Assembly: GCF_019969845.1 (NCBI RefSeq)
Contig: NZ_JAHXYR010000008.1
Span: 248,001-312,000, forward strand
Reading direction: 5' to 3'
Length of the DNA: 64,000 nucleotides
DNA from: Sphingobacterium sp. GVS05A
GTDB lineage: Bacteria; Bacteroidota; Bacteroidia; Sphingobacteriales; Sphingobacteriaceae
Below the pieces are notes generated by a model. It was not told the origin of the DNA. It worked only from the letters and a program-made list of their open reading frames with translations, and searched no databases. The position numbers and the translations under genes were made by a program. This document shows, piece after piece, positions 60,278 to 64,000 of this stretch. Position 1 is the stretch's first letter; each line of letters opens with the position of its first letter.

Positions 60278-60308
60278 TTCAAATGAAAGCCAAGGCAAAT
60301 GATATCTT

Positions 60309-60716
60309 ATGAAAGTTTACCGCTTATTCTTGATTGTGGTTATGTTACTTTTTGAGCTGTTCAATAGCAGTAACGTTCTGGCGCAGCAAGCTTCATTGAC
60401 AATTCGATTGGGTGCTTTTATCTCGGTCAGCTGCATTCCGGATCATGTTTATTTGTCATCGGGTGGCGGGGGAACAATTTCTTTGGATTCTTTGGTTATT
60501 ACAGTTCCGGGACCATTTGAGATGCGAGTAATTAGCGAACGCATCAATATAGGGAAGGAGATTGGTCGCGAAGCAACTGGAAATAAAAATTTTATATCCG
60601 GGATGAGACCGCCTATAGCACACGATAAGGGTGCTAGGGGAATAAACGGGCAGGGGCAGATAACTTTTCCACTTCAACCTCAGACAAATACTTGTGTTTC
60701 AATAACTGCTTTATAG
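60309..60716 (+). CDS. Small secreted protein, hypothetical
   Basis: 135 residues. Signal peptide (LFLIVVMLLFELFNSSNVLA, cut after L-A) followed by QQASLTIRLGAFISVSC and a beta-rich region (SLVITVPGPFEMRVISER) with Cys near both ends of the mature part (SCIPDH and NTCVSITAL), possibly disulphide bonded. The pattern resembles pilin-like or DUF4402-type Ig folds, but I cannot assign it. The gene is convergent with the XRE gene and overlaps it by 6 bases. Confidence 0.65.
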   Translation: MKVYRLFLIVVMLLFELFNSSNVLAQQASLTIRLGAFISVSCIPDHVYLSSGGGGTISLDSLVITVPGPFEMRVISERINIGKEIGREATGNKNFISGMRPPIAHDKGARGINGQGQITFPLQPQTNTCVSITAL

Positions 60717-61331
60717 CCCTTGAGTTTCGGCTGCGGACTTAAGATACAAAAAAGGTCTTTTGCTGATGCTACCTTTACATTTGGGTTTGGGCAAGGGTTT
60801 TCGTTGCAATACTTCGCGACCCACATATTTTCGCAACAAGCTATAGATCCTTTCGGTACTAAAAATGATTTTATAATTTTCCTGGAAATCGTCGACCATC
60901 TGTTCGAGTGTCCGGGGTTCGGTAAAATAATCCGAAGCATAAACGACATAGGCGATCAGTTCGCGTTGCCGTCTCAGTTCCTCATTGACCGCTTCATTTG
61001 TGGGTCCGATTTTCTGCTTCAGAAGGAAGTTTTGTTCCTGAGCGGATGCTGCTTCTTTAAAGGCGCTTAAGCCGGGAAGATTGTTGGTATCTATGACCAG
61101 CGCTATTTTCGGATTGAAAAAATCTGCAAGTGGAATGGAAAACGGGCGGCATATTTTTGCGACATGTTCGACGGTGATGGTGAGCGTTTTATTGTAATGA
61201 CTGCGTAGCGGTCCTGGCGTTAAATCGGTGAAGCAGGCGAGACCGTTGAGAGAGAGTCCAGTCTGATTCATAATCTCCGTAATCCGTGATGAAATCAATG
61301 TGGCCAATGCATTGTTTGTAACTTTTCCCAT
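60711..61331 (-). CDS. XRE-like DNA-binding regulator (paralogue B), adjacent to the fimbrillin locus
   Basis: 206 residues. N-terminal Cro/CI-type helix-turn-helix: ISSRITEIMNQTGLSLNGLACFTDLTPGPLRSHYNKTLTITVEHVAKICRPFSIPLADFF. The C-terminal part has YVVYASDYFTEPRTLEQMVDDF and STERIYSLLRKYVGREVLQ, shared with the protein at 45815-46483 (TTDYFLRPHTLFQMVVDF). An insertion in the middle distinguishes the two. Basic C terminus (RKPLPKPKCKGSISKRPF). Candidate regulator of the nearby surface genes. Confidence 0.75.
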   Translation of the reverse strand: MGKVTNNALATLISSRITEIMNQTGLSLNGLACFTDLTPGPLRSHYNKTLTITVEHVAKICRPFSIPLADFFNPKIALVIDTNNLPGLSAFKEAASAQEQNFLLKQKIGPTNEAVNEELRRQRELIAYVVYASDYFTEPRTLEQMVDDFQENYKIIFSTERIYSLLRKYVGREVLQRKPLPKPKCKGSISKRPFLYLKSAAETQGL

Positions 61332-61518
61332 TTTATTTTCTGAAATAATATCCTGTAGCGCAGCGGATCAATTGTTCATGGTGGCACCTCGATCAAATGC
61401 CAGGCTGCCGATATGTTAAGAAGTTTCAGGGGTAAATCGTCAGCTTCTTATGTTGCAGAGACTGGCAATAGGCGATGTGGGTTTTGAGCTAATAAGCTGG
61501 CTGTCAGGTGTAAAAAAT

Positions 61519-61544
61519 AATGGAACGAACGCCTTCGTTCCATT
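61519..61544 (-). terminator. Second hairpin, terminator-like on the - strand
   Basis: AATGGAACGAA (61519-61529) pairs perfectly with TTCGTTCCATT (61534-61544) around a 4-base loop. On the - strand the stem is followed by ATTTTTTAC, a good T-tract. It lies well past the fimbrillin stop, behind the first terminator, and upstream of the XRE gene. It may be a back-up terminator or end an unannotated transcript. Confidence 0.6.
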
Positions 61545-61789
61545 TTATCCATTAATATTATCAAGTCGAACGCAAAAAAAATGACTTGATGGTTCAAAAG
61601 TAGAAAATATAATTGGAACTTTTCGTGTGAAAATTGACGTTAATCGTGTTAAAAAATGTGAAAAAACATCGCAGGTGATTAGGGAAAACGGTCATGCAGA
61701 ACATGGATGCATTCAATAATGGCGGTCTGTAATTTGGTGGAAAGGAGTAATTGATGATAAGCTGAAAATAATATCAAAAAAGGTTTCAT

Positions 61790-61820
61790 AAAAAAGGCCT
61801 TCGTATCGAAGGCCTTTTTT
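61790..61820. terminator. Bidirectional intrinsic terminator after the fimbrillin gene
   Basis: AAAAAAGGCCTTCG and CGAAGGCCTTTTTT form a perfect 14-bp stem around TAT, with A and T runs on both sides. It ends the fimbrillin operon read leftward. Confidence 0.9.
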
Positions 61821-61850
61821 ATTGGTTGCTATGTGTTTTAGATAGTTTGA

Positions 61851-63653
61851 CTAATAAACGTCTGAAGTCGTAGGTAAAACAGGATTTGGATTGTAAGTCG
61901 GTGAAGCGCTTACATTTGTCCAGTTTGGATTACGCACACAACGTACATTCATCAAAGCTGAACTCAATATATTTAATCCGACTAAATCAATATCCAAAAG
62001 ACTTGCCGCTGCAGTACCTCTTGGGACGGCACCTCCGATAAGATTGCGTCCTGTAAAACCAAGGTAATTCCAAGAGCCTGCACCAACTAAACCAAGTAAA
62101 TTCAAACCTTGTGTATTGGTCCAGAATGCCGATGAAGTTCCTTTGCTACTACCCAAGTTCAGAGTAATTAGTCCTTCTATAAGTCCTACACTGGTTTGAA
62201 GACCATTGTAATTGAAGCGAAGCTTATTTTCAGCAGAAGTTGCTGCACCGTAAACTGGATTCACCCCAGCTGTAGGAGTATATTCAATATAATTTGGACC
62301 TGTTACTGCACCTGGCGTAGCGCCAAGACCCAATAATTGACCTATAGATCCTAGAAGATTCCCCAATGTGCCACTACTGTTTGTAACTACAGCCATCTCT
62401 GTTTGGCTTGGAGTTTTCCATAAACCTGCTGGATATACACGTGAACAAGGATCGATTTGATTAGCTTCAACAGCAGAACCTAGCTTACGTGGCAGGTGTC
62501 CACGAAATGAGAAAAATGCATTTGGATCAGTGGTTGCATTATAGGTGTTACTATGATTAAAGCGATATGGGTTTTCTGGATTAACGCTATTTCTGTAATA
62601 CAAGTTTGATCTTGACCACTGTACCCCGCCGTAAGTCAATGGCGATTCTGTAGGTGCTAATAAGAGACTGTGGCTACTTCCTCTAACAGGAGTGATGGCA
62701 AACGTCTTTGAAAGAGTAGTTGTGCCAAAATCGCGCTCTGTTCCATTATCCAATTGGATTTTAAGATTTGATAGTGCGATAGTAATGTTTTGCGTAGTCT
62801 CTCCGGCTGTATAAACATAAGCGACACGGCGGTCACCGAAACTGTTAACATCTGTAAAACTATCGTAATTTAATGTCAAAGTAACTGGCGTGAGTGATCC
62901 GACAAAGCTACCAGTAGTCAGGTCAATTGTGCCAGTTTGTGCTGTAAGACCATTTACAGCCACTGTTGCAGAATTTGGCTTAGCGAACATCCCCTTTGTA
63001 TTAACCTCAAGCGCAATACGAGAAAGATGATGATTAAAGGTTACACTGATCGGCACTGATGCACCGGCTACAGTAAAGTCTGAAGCGGAAGCAGCATAAA
63101 GCACATCTTTGTTTTCAGGTAAAGCATAGTTGTCGCTACCTACGCGGTCAGGAACATCTTCTGCGCTGTTGTAGGAGATTGCCACCCATTTGTATGTCGC
63201 GCCATCTGTTACTGATACAGGTGTTTCTTGGCCAGCTACAAATAATGCTGATTTTTCAAATGTATAGGTTGCACCATCTTTTTTGTACAAAAATAGGCGG
63301 TATTTAAATCCTGCAGGTAAAACTGCTGCTTTTGTGCCTGACGAAGAAGCTTTAAGAGCGGCATTTGTTTCAATTTTGTCACTTACAGCAGTAACGAGGT
63401 CAAAACCATTTCCCTGTATCAATTCAGTAGCGCTACCAGCTTTTGAGGAAGAAGTACTAGCTTTTCCTTTTACAGATGGGTTACTGTCATTGATACCTGC
63501 GACGCGTACAATGACTTGTGCTTTACCGTCAGGAATCTCTTGTCCCACTTCGTTTTTGTTGTTGTTACAGCTTGTTGTAGCTGTTAAGGTACCCAATGCC
63601 AAGAAGGCTGCGAGAGCAAGTTTGCTCGCAATATTGTTATTGATCTGTTTCAT
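61851..63653 (-). CDS. Fimbrillin family lipoprotein (Mfa-like)
   Basis: 600 residues. Lipoprotein signal LALAAFLALGTLTATTSCNNNKNE, Cys near 29. The N-terminal fimbrillin domain is seen as YRLFLYKKDGATYTFEKSALFVAGQETPVSVTDGATYKWVAISYNSAEDVP, then ISVTFNHHLSRIALEVNTKGM and VYTAGETTQNITIALSNLKI, typical of Bacteroidetes Mfa2/fimbrillin-like proteins. The C-terminal half (from about 350, VQWSRSNLYYRNSVNPENPYRFNHSNTYN) is the FISUMP-like extension often found at the tip of such fimbriae. Surface adhesin or fimbrial subunit. It is 32 bases after the small peptide gene and shares its operon. Confidence 0.85.
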   Translation of the reverse strand: MKQINNNIASKLALAAFLALGTLTATTSCNNNKNEVGQEIPDGKAQVIVRVAGINDSNPSVKGKASTSSSKAGSATELIQGNGFDLVTAVSDKIETNAALKASSSGTKAAVLPAGFKYRLFLYKKDGATYTFEKSALFVAGQETPVSVTDGATYKWVAISYNSAEDVPDRVGSDNYALPENKDVLYAASASDFTVAGASVPISVTFNHHLSRIALEVNTKGMFAKPNSATVAVNGLTAQTGTIDLTTGSFVGSLTPVTLTLNYDSFTDVNSFGDRRVAYVYTAGETTQNITIALSNLKIQLDNGTERDFGTTTLSKTFAITPVRGSSHSLLLAPTESPLTYGGVQWSRSNLYYRNSVNPENPYRFNHSNTYNATTDPNAFFSFRGHLPRKLGSAVEANQIDPCSRVYPAGLWKTPSQTEMAVVTNSSGTLGNLLGSIGQLLGLGATPGAVTGPNYIEYTPTAGVNPVYGAATSAENKLRFNYNGLQTSVGLIEGLITLNLGSSKGTSSAFWTNTQGLNLLGLVGAGSWNYLGFTGRNLIGGAVPRGTAAASLLDIDLVGLNILSSALMNVRCVRNPNWTNVSASPTYNPNPVLPTTSDVY

Positions 63654-63685
63654 AATTTTAATTGTTTAGTGATATGAGGGTTGGA

Positions 63686-63850
63686 TTAGAAATCTCCAAA
63701 TCCACTGCCTCCTTCACCAGTTCCTGGATCGTTAACACTTGGCTGCCCTGGTTGTGCAGGTTGAGAACCTGCAGCAATGCCTTGCTCAAGTTCAATAACG
63801 TGCTCCTTGATGGACGGAGCAACGTACATTTTTTTTGCGTTCTTATTCAT
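63686..63850 (-). CDS. Small peptide (54 residues), first gene of the fimbrillin operon
   Basis: MNKNAKKMYVAPSIKEHVIE, continuing LEQGIAAGSQPAQ, then a Gly/Pro-rich tail ending GFGDF. The YVAPSIKEHVIELEQGIAAGS block with a Gly-rich C terminus resembles small leader-like peptides found in Bacteroidetes before surface-protein genes. It has no signal peptide. The ATG at 63850 was chosen over 63874 (MDYPNN) because the conserved part begins here. Function unknown. Compare with the peptide at 58787. Confidence 0.6.
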   Translation of the reverse strand: MNKNAKKMYVAPSIKEHVIELEQGIAAGSQPAQPGQPSVNDPGTGEGGSGFGDF

Positions 63851-63960
63851 GATAATATTATTTGGATAATCCATACTATTGCTAGCATGGGGTTTAAAAT
63901 TTAATGGACAATTTAATTCTTCATCGTTAAAAATTTAAAAATTAACATTTTGATAAGCTG

Positions 63961-63982
63961 CTTGTCTCTGCGTACAGACAAG
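63961..63982. promoter_or_regulatory. Dyad element upstream of the fimbrillin operon
   Basis: CTTGTCT (63961-63967) and AGACAAG (63976-63982) form an inverted repeat around CTGCGTAC, about 110 bases upstream of the peptide gene start. It shares GTCT ... AGAC arms with the putative recombination sites at 58.5 kb, but the centre differs. The window ends before any partner could be seen. Confidence 0.3.
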
Positions 63983-64000
63983 TATTGTTGTTATCGCTGT

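Larger units (their letters stand above)
61332..61850. other. Intergenic region with two hairpins
   Basis: 519 bases without a coding frame between two - strand genes. Two hairpins are listed separately at 61519 and 61790. The part between 61332 and 61500 is expected to hold the XRE gene promoter; no clear box was seen. Confidence 0.5.

Noticed and set aside
1..64000. tRNA, rRNA and CRISPR arrays
   Set aside because: The intergenic gaps were read through for regular repeats and for cloverleaf-like structures with the conserved TTCGAnnC arm; none was found. A covariance-model scan would be needed to exclude small RNAs.

Overview
The window is chromosomal DNA of a Bacteroidetes bacterium, most likely a Sphingobacterium-like member of the Sphingobacteriaceae. 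The evidence is the Bacteroidetes-only gliding/type IX secretion genes gldK, gldL, gldM and gldN, a TonB-dependent receptor paired with a DUF4249 lipoprotein, a fimbrillin-family lipoprotein, many lipoproteins with short Bacteroidetes-type lipoboxes, and promoters of the Bacteroidetes TTTG-N20-TAnnTTTG type. The genus is an inference from protein style only. I saw no tRNA, rRNA or CRISPR array.

Region 1 (0-28.5 kb) is a large capsule/exopolysaccharide locus, almost all on the + strand. It starts with a WecA/WbpL-type sugar-phosphate transferase, a DEDDh exonuclease, tandem cytidylyltransferases and a GDP-mannose pyrophosphorylase (manC). After a strong promoter at 4.7 kb comes the main operon: a winged-helix regulator, TviC/WbpP- and TviB/WbpO-like enzymes for UDP-GalNAc(A), rfbBCDA for dTDP-L-rhamnose, a Wzx flippase, a Wzy-like membrane protein, three glycosyltransferases, O-acyltransferases, a beta-helix protein, and a pglC-pglD-pglE set for a bacillosamine-type sugar. 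Wza and Wzc (BY-kinase) genes follow at 25.3-28.5 kb. The pglF-type dehydratase that completes the bacillosamine route lies apart at 34.1 kb. The Wzx-Wzy-glycosyltransferase-acyltransferase core is visibly more AT-rich than its flanks, as expected for an exchanged capsule-type cassette.

Region 2 (28.5-49.1 kb) has gldK and gldN at 29.4-31.7 kb on + and gldL and gldM at 46.7-49.1 kb on -, so a normally contiguous operon is split around about 15 kb of accessory DNA. That DNA holds a decayed IS3-family element, a collagen-like lipoprotein, pglF, other lipoproteins, an M60 peptidase with a ricin-type lectin domain, DinB, CsbD, an alpha-oxoamine-synthase-like aminotransferase, TetR and XRE regulators, a beheaded TonB-receptor stub and tiny ORFs.

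Region 3 (49.4-57.1 kb) has an endonuclease/exonuclease/phosphatase protein, the DUF4249/TonB receptor pair, and an acyltransferase - C1 peptidase - outer-membrane barrel group.

Region 4 (57.2-64 kb) is the most interesting part. A tyrosine recombinase sits next to two 18-19 bp sites in inverted orientation that bracket about 166 bp. Each site has short dyad arms around an asymmetric 5-bp centre, as recombinase core sites do. A Bacteroidetes -7 box inside the bracket points at the recombinase in the orientation seen here. Inversion would point it at a 39-residue peptide, a receiver-only response regulator and an AraC regulator. Next come an XRE regulator and a fimbrillin operon whose first gene encodes a peptide of the same general style. 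I propose that this is a phase-variable regulatory switch, possibly controlling the fimbrillin-type surface locus.
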